From Mycobacterium sp. BK086 (GTDB lineage: Bacteria; Actinomycetota; Actinomycetes; Mycobacteriales; Mycobacteriaceae), in contig SNWL01000007.1 in NCBI GenBank assembly GCA_004362315.1, forward strand, positions 62,001 through 126,000: a stretch of DNA of 64,000 nucleotides, given 5' to 3'. A program made the position numbers and the translations under genes. The notes under the pieces are model-generated. The model searched no databases, had not been told where the DNA came from, and saw only the letters and a list, made by a program, of their open reading frames with translations. This document shows positions 44,878-53,970 of the stretch, piece by piece. Within the stretch, counting starts at the first letter, position 1; each line of letters begins with the position of its first letter.

Positions 44878-45494
44878 CCGGCCAGTTCGCCTACCCACCC
44901 GACCGTGAAGAGGCCAGTGCCAAGAAGGCGGCGGCCCTCGAGGCGCTGCTGATCGAAAAAGGCGTCATCACACCGCAAACCGTCGACAAGGTGCTGGCCT
45001 ATTTCGAGACGGAGATGACACCGCTCAACGGAAAGAAGATCGTCGTCAAGGCCTGGACTGATCCCGAGTTCGCGGCCAGGGTCGTCGTGGACACCCCGGC
45101 CGCCGTCGCCGAACTCGATCTCCCCGACGGTATGGCAGGCGCCGAAGGCGAACACCTACAGGCGGTGGCCAACACAGCCGGCGTGCACAACCTGGTCATC
45201 TGCACACTGTGCTCCTGCTTCCCGTGGCCGGTGCTCGGGTTGCCGCCGTACTGGTACAAAGATCCGACCTTCCGATCCCGGGCCGCCCGTGAACCCCGCA
45301 AGGTTCTCGCCGAGGTCGGCGTCGACCTGCCTGCCGATACCGAGATCAAGGTCTGGGACTCCAGCGGTCACTCTCGGTGGTTCGTCATCCCGGAAAGGCC
45401 TCCCGGCACAGAGGGATTCACCGACGAGATGCTGATGGATCTGGTCACCACCGAGTCGATGATCGGGGTAGCACTGGCGGGCCCGGCGTCATGA
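44874..45494 (+). CDS. nthA: Nitrile hydratase alpha subunit, cobalt type
   Basis: The 206-residue catalytic subunit holds the low-spin metal in the claw motif CTLCSC (Cys110, Cys113, Cys115). Thr in the second position marks the cobalt-dependent class; iron enzymes have CSLCSC. The sequence around it, VHNLVICTLCSCFPWPVLGLPPYWYK, is nearly canonical. Two of these cysteines are normally oxidised after assembly. ATGA overlap with the beta subunit and with the accessory gene implies tight coupling. Confidence 0.95.
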   Translation: MTGQFAYPPDREEASAKKAAALEALLIEKGVITPQTVDKVLAYFETEMTPLNGKKIVVKAWTDPEFAARVVVDTPAAVAELDLPDGMAGAEGEHLQAVANTAGVHNLVICTLCSCFPWPVLGLPPYWYKDPTFRSRAAREPRKVLAEVGVDLPADTEIKVWDSSGHSRWFVIPERPPGTEGFTDEMLMDLVTTESMIGVALAGPAS

Positions 45495-45808
45495 AACTGC
45501 ACGACACCTGCACCACCGATCAGGCGGCGCCGCAATTCGACCACGAATGGCAGCGGCGGGCATTCGGTTTGGCGCTCGCGCTGTCCGAGTTCCGGCACTA
45601 CCCGTGGAGCGAGTTCCAGGAGACCCTGATCTCGACGATCGGCGAGTGGGAGCAGACCCCGGAATCCGAACGCGGGCAATGGGAGTACTACGACCACTGG
45701 GTCGCGACGCTGGAGAAGCTCGTCGATCGCCACGAGCTGTTGACCGCCCCGGTGGCCACCGACGCCAATGACCACGCACTTGCCCACGACCACGACCACG
45801 ACCACTAA
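45491..45808 (+). CDS. Nitrile hydratase accessory/activator protein with His-rich tail
   Basis: The 105-residue protein resembles the small activators (P14K/NhlE class) needed to insert cobalt into the alpha subunit: FDHEWQRRAFGLALAL, WSEFQETLISTIGEWE and YYDHWVATLEKLVDRH. It ends in HALAHDHDHDH, a striking run of alternating His and Asp suited to binding Co(II). Its ATG overlaps the alpha stop (ATGA). Confidence 0.88.
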   Translation: MKLHDTCTTDQAAPQFDHEWQRRAFGLALALSEFRHYPWSEFQETLISTIGEWEQTPESERGQWEYYDHWVATLEKLVDRHELLTAPVATDANDHALAHDHDHDH

Positions 45809-45817
45809 GGACCTCTG

Positions 45818-46042
45818 ATGAATGACGCCAACCCCACCCTCGGTGTGCCGCCTGTTGATGTGCAGGCGGCAGCCGCCAGTCTGGCCACTCCGCTCCGGAT
45901 GGCCGTGCTGACCCTGCTGGCACTGATCGTCTACTACTTCGTCGGCTACGACCAAGGCGCGGTGTCGGTGTTCGGTGCGGACACGCACGTCCACGAGTTC
46001 CTGCACGACGCACGACACCTGCTGGGGTTCCCGTGCCACTGA
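45818..46042 (+). CDS. cbtB: Cobalt transporter subunit CbtB
   Basis: The 74-residue protein has one membrane helix (about residues 28-46, MAVLTLLALIVYYFVGY) and the CbtB C-terminal motif DTHVHEFLHDARHLLGFPCH, rich in His. It works with CbtA in B12-linked cobalt uptake; here it lies 9 bases after the nitrile hydratase accessory gene and overlaps cbtA by 10 bases. Confidence 0.9.
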   Translation: MNDANPTLGVPPVDVQAAAASLATPLRMAVLTLLALIVYYFVGYDQGAVSVFGADTHVHEFLHDARHLLGFPCH

Positions 46043-46857
46043 ACACCGAATTGCCGCCCGCTGTAAGGTATCTCGTGCCCGGCGTGGTGGGCGGCATCGT
46101 CTGTTTCGCGTTCAGCCGCATGATGATCGAGCCGTTGATCGGCGCCGCGGTGGACTACGAAGGTGCTCGCGAACACGCCGAGGCCCAGCTCACCGGCGAT
46201 GACCATGCCCACGGCCACGAACTCTTCACCCGGTCAGTGCAAGAGAACGTCGGTGCCGCAGTGGGAATCATCGCGATGGCCGTCGCGATGGGTGTGCTGT
46301 TCGCAGTCGCATACCGGCTGATTCGGACCACTCTCGAGAAGCGGGGCCTGGCGCCCGATCCCACTGCCATGGCCCTGTTGCTCTCGGCGGGCATGTTCAC
46401 CGCGTTCAATGTTGTCCCCGGCCTGAAGTATCCGCCCAATCCGCCCACCGTCGGTCTGGACGAGACGATGGCAGCGCGAACGTCGGCCTTCCTGTCGATC
46501 ACGGTGATCTCGGTGGTGGCCGCGTGCGTCGCAGTGGCGGTGGGGGTCGCCTGGTTACGACGGTGGGGGAGTTGGGCCGCGACCGCCTTGGCCGCTGGCG
46601 GCTACCTGGTGGTCATGCTCGTCGCGTTCGCGGCATTACCTGGCTTCCACGAGATTCCCGGCCCAGTGAGCGGCCCGGACGGCGTTCTGGTCGACGGCTT
46701 TCCGGCCCAGCTGTTGGCGGAGTTTCGGACCTATTCGGTGCTGAATCAGGCGTTGATGTGGACGGCGATCGGTACGACGTGGGCGTGTCTGTCGGCGCTG
46801 TCACGGTCACGGGCACTGGGTACGCGTTCGCCTTTGGTGGCGTCGGTTCGGGGGTAA
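46033..46857 (+). CDS. cbtA: Cobalt transporter subunit CbtA
   Basis: The 274-residue protein has about six membrane helices and a cytoplasmic or periplasmic His cluster GDDHAHGHELF (residues 56-66), as expected for CbtA. VPGLKYPPNPPTVG is a family hallmark. The GTG start lies inside cbtB. Together the genes form a cobalt import module dedicated by position to the cobalt nitrile hydratase. No cobalamin riboswitch was seen before the operon, unlike many cbtAB loci. Confidence 0.9.
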   Translation: MPLNTELPPAVRYLVPGVVGGIVCFAFSRMMIEPLIGAAVDYEGAREHAEAQLTGDDHAHGHELFTRSVQENVGAAVGIIAMAVAMGVLFAVAYRLIRTTLEKRGLAPDPTAMALLLSAGMFTAFNVVPGLKYPPNPPTVGLDETMAARTSAFLSITVISVVAACVAVAVGVAWLRRWGSWAATALAAGGYLVVMLVAFAALPGFHEIPGPVSGPDGVLVDGFPAQLLAEFRTYSVLNQALMWTAIGTTWACLSALSRSRALGTRSPLVASVRG

Positions 46858-46919
46858 TGCAGCCTCGTCACCCCTGCTGTTTGCGACACTGACTCCCAGA
46901 ACACAACGGGAGGATGCAG

Positions 46920-47771
46920 ATGTCGGTCTGGGCAAAGACAACTCGCGGCGTCGCGCTGAAAGCGATCGTGGTGGCGGTTACCGTCGGCTGGACGCTCATG
47001 ACGGGTGCTGGTCCTGCGCTGGCGGATCCGGATGGGCAAGACCCGACACCGTTCGTCGGCGTCGCGCCATTCGGGCCGCCCAGGATCGCGCCCGCCAATG
47101 GCTCGACGGTGGGTGTCGCCCAGCCGATCATCATCGATTTCCCCGGACTGGTTGAGGATTCCGGCGCGACCGAGAACGCCATCCACGTCTCGTCTGTCCC
47201 GCCGGTTCCGGGCAAGTTTTACTGGATGACCCCCACCCAGTTGCGGTGGCGCCCACTCAGCTTCTGGCCCGCTCACACCACCGTGACGGTCGATGCGGGC
47301 GGGACCGTGTCCAGCTTTCGTACCGGAGACACGCTGGTCGCCACCGCCGACGACGCGACCCATCAACTGACTGTCACCCGCAACGGGGTGGTCGAGAAGA
47401 CGATCCCGATGTCGATGGGCATGGCGGCCGGAGGGCATCAAACCGCCAACGGCACTTACTACGTCCAGGAAAAGATGCCGACGGTCGTGATGGATTCCTC
47501 GACCTACGGCGTCCCGGTCAATTCGACCTACGGCTACAAGACGACGGTCGAGCTGGCGGTGCGGTTCGACGACAGCGGCAATTTCGTCCACAGCGCACCC
47601 TGGTCGGTCGATGACCAGGGCAAACGCAATGTCAGCCACGGGTGCATCAACATCAGCCCGGCCAACGCGCGGTGGTTCTACGACAACTTCGGCGCCGGTG
47701 ATCCCATCATCGTGAAGAACTCCACCGGCACTTACACAAGGGTCGACGGCTCCAGCGACTGGCAGCGTTGA
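46920..47771 (+). CDS. L,D-transpeptidase (YkuD), exported
   Basis: The 283-residue enzyme makes 3-3 cross-links in peptidoglycan. It has a signal peptide (residues ~10-35, ending PALA-DPDG), an Ig-like domain with [19 protein letters not shown], and the catalytic domain with [19 protein letters not shown] (Cys242). ATG 46920 is preferred over 46914, because GGGAGG directly abuts 46914 but is 6 bases from 46920. It resembles mycobacterial LdtMt-type enzymes. It starts 62 bases after cbtA and is probably separately transcribed. Confidence 0.92.
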   Translation: MSVWAKTTRGVALKAIVVAVTVGWTLMTGAGPALADPDGQDPTPFVGVAPFGPPRIAPANGSTVGVAQPIIIDFPGLVEDSGATENAIHVSSVPPVPGKFYWMTPTQLRWRPLSFWPAHTTVTVDAGGTVSSFRTGDTLVATADDATHQLTVTRNGVVEKTIPMSMGMAAGGHQTANGTYYVQEKMPTVVMDSSTYGVPVNSTYGYKTTVELAVRFDDSGNFVHSAPWSVDDQGKRNVSHGCINISPANARWFYDNFGAGDPIIVKNSTGTYTRVDGSSDWQR

Positions 47772-47821
47772 TTCGCCCGATAGGCGTGACCAAACCTGTG
47801 AATCACCTTTAGGGTCTAGCT

Positions 47822-48625
47822 GTGCCCCAATTGGACCGCCGAAGCATGATGATGATGTCAGGGCTGGGCCTGCTGGCCGCCGCAATACCGCTCCCGAACG
47901 CCCAGGCAGAGGCGCCGTACCTCTTCCAGGACGACTTCGATGGGCCGGCTGGATCGGCGCCGAACCCGGCGAACTGGTCGATCCAGAACTGGCAGGACGA
48001 CGTGTGGCCACCGGTCGAAAGCCAGTACCGCGACGACCGGCGCAACGTCTTCCTCGACGGAAACTCGAACCTCGTGCTGCTCGCCACGAAAGAGGACGAC
48101 CAGTACTTCAGCGGCAAAGTGCGGGGCAACTGGCGGGTTCCGATGGGTCACACCTGGGAAGCGCGGGCCAAGCTGGACTGCCTCACCTCGGGAGCGTGGC
48201 CCGCGTACTGGGCGGTCAACGAAGATCCGCTGCCCGACGGCGAGGTCGACATCTTCGAGTTCTACGGCAACCGCAGTTGGGCCCCGGGAACCACCGTCCA
48301 CGCCGCGTCGAACGGGAAGACCTGGGAGAGCAAGTCGATCGCCGGGCTGGTCGACGGTGCCTGGCACACCTGGCGGATGCGTTGGGACGCTGACGGATTC
48401 AAATTCTGGCGGGATTACGTCGACGGCGCGAAACCGTACTTCACCGTGCCGCCGAAGCCAATCCCGGTCCACGGCAACCCCACTGACTTGCGGTGGCCGT
48501 TCAACAATCCCGGTTACTGGATGTCGCCGATGTTCACCCTCGCGATCGGCGGACCCGGTGGCGGTGACCCGGCCCTGGGCACCTGGCCGGCGGCGATGCT
48601 CGTCGACTGGATCCGCATCTGGTAA
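47822..48625 (+). CDS. Glycoside hydrolase family 16 protein, exported by a Tat-like signal
   Basis: The 267-residue protein has a twin-arginine-type leader (LDRRSMMMMSG, residues 4-14, cleavage near AQA-EAPY) and a GH16 jelly-roll domain. The active-site motif EVDIFE covers residues 141-146, with Glu141 the nucleophile and Glu146 the acid/base. GH16 enzymes cut beta-1,3- or mixed-linkage glucans; from memory, Rv0315 of M. tuberculosis is similar. It starts at GTG 47822. A 16-bp hairpin follows the gene. Confidence 0.9.
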   Translation: MPQLDRRSMMMMSGLGLLAAAIPLPNAQAEAPYLFQDDFDGPAGSAPNPANWSIQNWQDDVWPPVESQYRDDRRNVFLDGNSNLVLLATKEDDQYFSGKVRGNWRVPMGHTWEARAKLDCLTSGAWPAYWAVNEDPLPDGEVDIFEFYGNRSWAPGTTVHAASNGKTWESKSIAGLVDGAWHTWRMRWDADGFKFWRDYVDGAKPYFTVPPKPIPVHGNPTDLRWPFNNPGYWMSPMFTLAIGGPGGGDPALGTWPAAMLVDWIRIW

Positions 48626-48695
48626 CCGACCCGCCAGAACCTGGCGCGCGGCTATCGTCATCTCCTCCAGTCGCTCCGGCTACACGCGTAGCACC

Positions 48696-48732
48696 CCGTC
48701 GATAACCGTTGCCCCACAACGGTTATCGACGG
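48696..48732. terminator. Perfect 16-bp hairpin between convergent genes
   Basis: CCGTCGATAACCGTTG (48696-48711) and CAACGGTTATCGACGG (48717-48732) with a 5-base loop. It lies between the GH16 gene and the converging repeat-protein gene and can serve both. No T tract. Confidence 0.85.
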
Positions 48733-48740
48733 AGCTACTG

Positions 48741-49466
48741 CTACTGGCAGCCGCCAGCCGGTGTGGTGACCACCAGGTTGTCTCCGCCGCTGGCATCGGC
48801 ATTGGATCCACAGGATGCGGTGGCCGAGTTGTTGTTGCCGTTGCCCGCGAAGGCCACGCTGCCATCGCCGTCGGCGGTGGCGGTGTTGCGGTCGCCGCCG
48901 CTCACGGTGGCAGTGCTGCCGTTCTTGGCGTCGGCGATGTTGAGCTTTCCACCGGAAATCTTTGCGGTGCTGTTGGTTTGAGCCTGTGCGACGGTGAAGA
49001 TGCCGTCTTCGGCTATCGCGGTGCTGTTGTCGTCGGCAGAAGCAACGTTCAGAATCCCGCCCGTGGCCTTCGCTGTGCTGTTGTGGTCGGCGACCGCGAG
49101 GTTGAAGAGACCGCCGCCACCGGCGTACGCGCTACTTCCCGCACCGGCAACCGCGAGGTTGAACCCGGGATCCGAGGTCGCCGTCGCCGAGCCGGACTGA
49201 ACGATGCTGCGGCCATTGAACGACACGGCGAAATCGGGTGTCTCCGGCTCCGCGAACGCACGCTTGCCCGCGGCGGGGTTCGACGTCTTGGGCCCGGGCT
49301 TGACGTTCGCCGCCGGCTTGTCGCTCGACGACGACGCCTTGTTGCCGGTACCGGTCGACGGCGACGCCAGAGCTATCGGTGCGCCGACGGTGAGCGCGAT
49401 CAGCGGCCCACCAATACAAGCCGCACAAATCTTTGCTGTAAATGACGGGGTAGAGCTCGATTTCAC
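48741..49466 (-). CDS. Secreted protein with 18-residue tandem repeats
   Basis: The 241-residue protein has a signal peptide (residues ~1-35) and a Ser/Lys-rich linker. Residues ~115-205 form tandem 18-residue repeats: GGLFNLAVADHNSTAKAT, GGILNVASADDNSTAIAE, DGIFTVAQAQTNSTAKIS, GGKLNIADAKNGSTATVS and a degenerate fifth. Alternating small and polar residues suggest a beta-solenoid. Two late cysteines (ASCGS, GGCQ) may form a disulfide. It starts at GTG 49466 and has a perfect CRP-type site 40 bases upstream. Confidence 0.72.
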   Translation of the reverse strand: MKSSSTPSFTAKICAACIGGPLIALTVGAPIALASPSTGTGNKASSSSDKPAANVKPGPKTSNPAAGKRAFAEPETPDFAVSFNGRSIVQSGSATATSDPGFNLAVAGAGSSAYAGGGGLFNLAVADHNSTAKATGGILNVASADDNSTAIAEDGIFTVAQAQTNSTAKISGGKLNIADAKNGSTATVSGGDRNTATADGDGSVAFAGNGNNNSATASCGSNADASGGDNLVVTTPAGGCQ

Positions 49467-49506
49467 GATTCGATCCTTAATTTCCGAGGTAGATCCCCAA
49501 CCCGGC

Positions 49507-49522
49507 TGTGACTGTAGTCACA
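49507..49522. promoter_or_regulatory. Perfect CRP-type operator
   Basis: TGTGA-CTGTAG-TCACA matches the cAMP receptor protein consensus TGTGA-6 bases-TCACA exactly; the wider TGTGACT-GT-AGTCACA is a perfect 16-base inverted repeat. It lies 41 bases before the start of the leftward repeat-protein gene. Mycobacterial Crp (Rv3676 type) uses essentially this site. Confidence 0.82.
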
Positions 49523-49829
49523 AAATAACCTTGAAGCAAATACTCAATCGGTAGCTGTGTTGTATTCATCTCCCGTCGCCGGCCGATGGTGCTCGCGCCA
49601 GGCGGGCTAATTTTGGTGCGGATGACCCAGCCTGACCAGCAAAGTTCTCTGCGCCCGACGTCACGCTGAGGGTTGTTGTGCGGGAGTCGAAAAATCTTGC
49701 GCAGGCCACCACCAGCAAGCAATCCGCCCGTGCTCGTCGGTCCAGCAAACGGCGAAATCGCGGTTGCCGCCGCGTCGGCTCGGATACGGTTCTTGTGGGT
49801 CAGGGGTGACACGACAACGGGGAGTCGAC
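49523..49829. other. Intergenic region before the second exported paralogue
   Basis: These 307 bases carry no supported gene. They include an A/T-rich piece at about 49525-49565 and GGGGAG (49819-49824) as the ribosome site for the gene at 49830. I could not place a -35/-10 pair with confidence, and the TAC-type inverted repeats seen before the paralogue at 34804 are absent. Confidence 0.4.
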
Positions 49830-51023
49830 ATGCCTGCAATCCCACGCCCATTCATCGCAGCTGGTGTAGCCGTGGTGGGTACCAGCGCCATCGCAATGAG
49901 CCCGGTGGTCGCGCCGCCTCCCGAGATCCACGCCGCCCCGGCAGTGCAATTGATCGCGAGCACCGACTGGGCGCAAGTCTTGGCAACCGCCGGCGAGAAC
50001 GCGACGGACCTGTTCAACACCTGGCGCCAGGCGCCGGCTCCGATCCTTCAGCAGATCGCCGCCAACCTACGCACGTACCTCACGGAACTGCCCGACCTGC
50101 CCGGCATTACCGCCCAGATACAGGCCAATCTGCAGAACGCGCTCGCCGCGCCCTTGGCGCCCGACCCAAGCACCCTGGACACCACTCACCGAACCTTCTA
50201 CGAGCTGCTACCGGCGATCGAACAACTTCCGGGAATTCCAGATCTGTTGCAGCTCAGCATCTCTCCGATGGGTAAGCAGCTGCTGGCGTTCTCCACCACA
50301 GCGCTGAGCGGAGTGTTGGTGGGTCTTGCCGGCCCCGCGATCGGCCCCCTCCTCGTGTTGGCGTCCAGTCTGGAGTCGATCCGCGGTGATCTCACGGCCG
50401 CGACTCCGGACCCGGCGAGCGCATTGGCCACCCTGGCCGGCATTCCCGCCGCCATGACCGACGCCTTCCTCAACGGCGGCCAGCACGTCGACCTCACCGC
50501 CTTGGTGAAAGCGGTCGGACCGGCGATCGGCGTGAGCTTCCCCGACGGCGTGCAGGTCGGTATCGCACTCGGTGGCCTGCTCAGCCCCGGCGGCTCGGCG
50601 TTCAACGCACTCGATTTCGCCTACGACAACGACCTGCTCGGAGTGCTCCACATCCACGTTCCGCTCGCGACGGGAACACCGGCCGGGCCCATCGGGTCCA
50701 TGATGGAGTTCGCCCGAGCCATTGCGAAAGCGATCGGGTGGCAGGCTCCTGCCAGTGCGGCCGCCGCCGCATCCACCGTGAGCCCCGCGGCGCGGAGTTT
50801 GGCCGCGGCCAACGAGGTGCCCCGTTCTGTCGTGGACTCCACGACGCCGACGGTGAGTGCGCCGATCACGGGCAAAGCCGGCACGAATCGCGTGGTCAAG
50901 GCGGACAAGGGAACCCGAGCCGAGTCGCGTTCGGACACCGCGGCCAAGCGCCCGTCGACGGCTGCGGGTTCCGGTAAGGGGTCGACGGGCGGGTCGAAGC
51001 GGCCCGCGAAGGCTGCCAGCTGA
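49830..51023 (+). CDS. Exported mycobacterial protein, paralogue of the 34804 gene
   Basis: The 397-residue protein has a signal-like N-terminus (MPAIPRPFIAAGVAVVGTSA), a helical Ala/Leu-rich middle and a basic Ala/Ser/Lys tail. Shared with the gene at 34804 are APAPILQQI, the IPAAMTDAFLNGG segment (LPANLVNGFLNG there), and GPIGSMMEFARAIAKAIGW (GPIASLIALRDVIAQAIG there). ATG 49830 follows GGGGAG. Function unknown; export and cell-surface location are inferred. Confidence 0.75.
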   Translation: MPAIPRPFIAAGVAVVGTSAIAMSPVVAPPPEIHAAPAVQLIASTDWAQVLATAGENATDLFNTWRQAPAPILQQIAANLRTYLTELPDLPGITAQIQANLQNALAAPLAPDPSTLDTTHRTFYELLPAIEQLPGIPDLLQLSISPMGKQLLAFSTTALSGVLVGLAGPAIGPLLVLASSLESIRGDLTAATPDPASALATLAGIPAAMTDAFLNGGQHVDLTALVKAVGPAIGVSFPDGVQVGIALGGLLSPGGSAFNALDFAYDNDLLGVLHIHVPLATGTPAGPIGSMMEFARAIAKAIGWQAPASAAAAASTVSPAARSLAAANEVPRSVVDSTTPTVSAPITGKAGTNRVVKADKGTRAESRSDTAAKRPSTAAGSGKGSTGGSKRPAKAAS

Positions 51024-51133
51024 CCGTAGAAATTGCCGTAGTGCGCTACTGAGTGCATTGCGCGCGCCCCGCGCCACCATTCCGGTAACGGATAAGTCAC
51101 CGGGCCTGCGGTGGCGGAAAACGGGGGTGTGCC

Positions 51134-53173
51134 GTGAATGCTGGTCGGTTCGTCGGACGGGTAGGAGGCTTGGCGGCGGCATTGGGTATCGGTGCGGCAG
51201 TCTGGCTGGGCCAGGGTGTGGCATGGGCCGACGACGCGTCGCAGGGTGCTAGTTCGGCTGGTCCGGCAAGTCACGCTCCCCGCGGCGCGGCCACCCAACA
51301 CAGCACCACGCGCACCAAGCCAACCCCCACCGAACAGGCCAAGCGCACAACGACTCCCGTCTCGACTGCGAGATCCGCGCGGACGACTCCGACCACGGTT
51401 TCGTCTCGGGTCAGTGTGCCTAAGGTCGCTCTGCGGGTGCCCCACGCGCCCGTCACGGTGAAGTCCGTCGTGAACGACGTCCTGACGTGGGTCGGCCTTG
51501 GTGCCTTGACACCCCGTGTGCCGCTGCCCAATCTGCCTGTGCCGGAACCGATCGCAAGTTTTTGGCTTGCGGTCCGCGAGTTCGAGAAGTCGATCAACGT
51601 CGGTCTGGTCAGAACCAACCGCTCCGAGGCCATCGGCTACCTGTACAACCAGCCGTTGATGACCGCCGACGGTACCCGGGTGGTCATGATCAGCGAGCCG
51701 CCCTCGAGTGACGGTGCGTACAAGACGCGCGTGGTGGTGGTCGATACCGCCACCGGCCTCCGAGTCGGCTACGCTGATCTCCCCGGCAACCCGGCCGGTC
51801 TGGTGTTGAGCGCTGACGGTCGTCGCGCGGTGGTCACGTCGGCCGAGAACTTGTCAGTACACGTGACGGTGTTCAATACCGCGACCGGCAATCAAATCGG
51901 CAGCACGGTAACGGTTTCCGGGGCGCTGGCGCGCCCGCCGGTGCTGAGCGCCGACGGTAGCCGCGCTCTGATCGCCATGCAATCCGGTAATGAAAGCGGA
52001 GACACGGTAGAGCTGACCGCCATCGACACGAAGACGGGCACCCAGAGCGGTAGCACCCTGGTCCTGTCCGGACTCACGGCGAATACGTTGTTGACCGCGG
52101 ACGGCAGTCGGGCCGTGATCGCCGCCGTCGGCCTCTATCCCGGGACCCATGTTGCCGTGATGGATACCGCGACGGGTCTGCAGCTCGGCGATACCGTCAG
52201 CCTCGCCAGTGGCCTTACAAAGGCAACGTTGAGTGCGGATGGCAGTCGGGCGTTGGTCATCGCTGGAAGTTATGTGGGTGGAGAACCCGGATACGCCTAC
52301 GAAGCGGCGGTGGTTGACACCGCGACGGGCGCCCAGGTCGGTGACACGATGACCTCGACTGTCCCCCTGGCCGACGGGATCTTGAACAACAACGGCACGC
52401 GGGTGACGTTCACGATGCCCGCACTGGCCGGGCTGACGAGCCACACCATCGCCACGTTCGATCCGGAAACGGGTGAGCAGGTCGGTCCCACGCTCAATCT
52501 CTCCGCCGACCGATCGTCGACCGTGCCGATCGGCACCACCAGCCGCGTTCTGATCAGCTCGGGCGGATACGACGTCGCGCAGGATCAATACATGTCCTGG
52601 GTGAGGGTGGTCGACTCGACGACGGGCAATCAAATCGGCGACGCCGTCCCCGTCGCCGGACGGATAAGCCAGACGCTGTTGAGCGCCGACGGCAAGCGGG
52701 CCGTGCTCACCACCGAGGGCTCCACGACCATGGTGATCGATACGGCTACCGGCGCTCAGGTCGGCGACGCGTTGACCCTCACCGGCGAACGCATGGACAC
52801 GGTGTTGAGCGGCGATGGCAGACGCGCGCTCGTGCTGTCGAGGACCTGGCACTCGATCCCCGGCTACACCTACCGAGTCGCGGTGATCAACACCGTAACT
52901 GGTGCCCAGCTCGGCGAGACATTGTCGTTCACCGGCGACACGTCGCTGGTCGCTTCACTGAGTGCCGACGGCTCCCGCGCCCTCATCGCGCTTGGAACCG
53001 ATACCGGCTACTCCCGTGTGGAAGTCCTCAACACCCGCACGGGCGCGCACACCGGCGTCAAGGTGCCGTACAACGCCGGGGGGTGGAGCCCGCTGATCAG
53101 TGCCGACGGCACCCGCGCCTTCGTTGCCGGCAACAGCTACTACCCCTTCGTGGATACCTACCGCATCTTCTAG
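51134..53173 (+). CDS. Exported propeller-like repeat protein
   Basis: The 679-residue protein has a signal peptide (residues ~1-33, ending AWA-DDAS), a Thr/Ser/Arg-rich low-complexity linker (about 35-95), and then about ten units of ~50 residues. Each unit has an LSADGSRALI-like turn followed by a VVDTATGAQVGDT-like strand pair. This pattern fits a YVTN/WD-type beta-propeller. It starts at GTG 51134. Probably wall-associated and involved in binding; no catalytic residues were recognised. Confidence 0.75.
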   Translation: MNAGRFVGRVGGLAAALGIGAAVWLGQGVAWADDASQGASSAGPASHAPRGAATQHSTTRTKPTPTEQAKRTTTPVSTARSARTTPTTVSSRVSVPKVALRVPHAPVTVKSVVNDVLTWVGLGALTPRVPLPNLPVPEPIASFWLAVREFEKSINVGLVRTNRSEAIGYLYNQPLMTADGTRVVMISEPPSSDGAYKTRVVVVDTATGLRVGYADLPGNPAGLVLSADGRRAVVTSAENLSVHVTVFNTATGNQIGSTVTVSGALARPPVLSADGSRALIAMQSGNESGDTVELTAIDTKTGTQSGSTLVLSGLTANTLLTADGSRAVIAAVGLYPGTHVAVMDTATGLQLGDTVSLASGLTKATLSADGSRALVIAGSYVGGEPGYAYEAAVVDTATGAQVGDTMTSTVPLADGILNNNGTRVTFTMPALAGLTSHTIATFDPETGEQVGPTLNLSADRSSTVPIGTTSRVLISSGGYDVAQDQYMSWVRVVDSTTGNQIGDAVPVAGRISQTLLSADGKRAVLTTEGSTTMVIDTATGAQVGDALTLTGERMDTVLSGDGRRALVLSRTWHSIPGYTYRVAVINTVTGAQLGETLSFTGDTSLVASLSADGSRALIALGTDTGYSRVEVLNTRTGAHTGVKVPYNAGGWSPLISADGTRAFVAGNSYYPFVDTYRIF

Positions 53174-53241
53174 CCCCGCGATCTTGGCTTTCCTCGGCGC
53201 GCCAGGGGAGTGATTCCACAGCTTCAGGCCATGATACGGAT

Positions 53242-53970
53242 GTGGCTATTGATGCAACTGTGACTAGAGCTGAAGCGACGCCGGAAGAGCCTGTCGAGCA
53301 ACCCGTCGCACCGGCCGCGGAGTCCGCCGCGCGGCCGCGCACGTGGTCGATGCCGAAGTCTCCGGTCACCCGCAAACAAGCAGACGAGATGGGCCGTGCG
53401 GCGGTCAAAGCCATCACCGCCGTCGCCAGATTCGCTGCGGGAATCGCACGCGCCGGAGCACGCGCGCTTCGACAAATCTGGCGCGTCATCCAAGCGGTGC
53501 CCGCGACGGTGCAACTGTTCTGCTGCGCGGGCATCGGAATGCTCCTCGGCCTCGTCGGTGCGATCACGCTCCACGGCAACCTCGGCTTGATCTGCACCGT
53601 CGTGGTGATCCCGGTCTGCGCCGCCATTCTCGGCGCGCTCGGGCACCGCTGGTACAGCGGCCTCGGCATCGATGCGACGCAACGGACCGAGACGGCTGCG
53701 CCGGCTCCGTCGGATCTGCAACGCTCAGTGCAGTACGTCGACAACAAGCTCGGGGTGGCGCTGAGTTCGTTCGGCACCGAACATCACCAGCAGGCGGTGA
53801 TCGCCCTCTTCCAGGCGAAGACAGCTGTCGAACTCACGCTGGGAACCGAGCAGGACCCGGCGAGTTACGTCGATGTGCCACTTCGGGCCGACGACTACGG
53901 TCTGCGGCCGCGCATCAAAGCCGGCTCGACTTCGGCGTTGCGAGAAAGCAATTCGTTGGCGGCATCGTGA
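53242..53970 (+). CDS. Membrane protein of unknown function, two helices
   Basis: The 242-residue reading from GTG 53242 has a Glu/Ala/Pro-rich N-terminus, a basic amphipathic stretch (ARFAAGIARAGARALRQIW) and two adjacent membrane helices (about residues 92-140, FCCAGIGMLLGLVGAI and LICTVVVIPVCAAILGAL). A soluble C-terminal part includes VQYVDNKLGVALSSFGTEHHQQAVIALFQAKTAVELTLG. The start is uncertain, with no clear ribosome site. It overlaps the next gene by 4 bases (GTGA), so they likely act together. Confidence 0.6.
   Translation: MAIDATVTRAEATPEEPVEQPVAPAAESAARPRTWSMPKSPVTRKQADEMGRAAVKAITAVARFAAGIARAGARALRQIWRVIQAVPATVQLFCCAGIGMLLGLVGAITLHGNLGLICTVVVIPVCAAILGALGHRWYSGLGIDATQRTETAAPAPSDLQRSVQYVDNKLGVALSSFGTEHHQQAVIALFQAKTAVELTLGTEQDPASYVDVPLRADDYGLRPRIKAGSTSALRESNSLAAS

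Noticed and set aside
44140-45494. Thiocyanate hydrolase instead of nitrile hydratase
   Set aside because: Thiocyanate hydrolase has three subunits with a split beta chain; here a full-length beta and an alpha with a P14K-like accessory protein fit nitrile hydratase.
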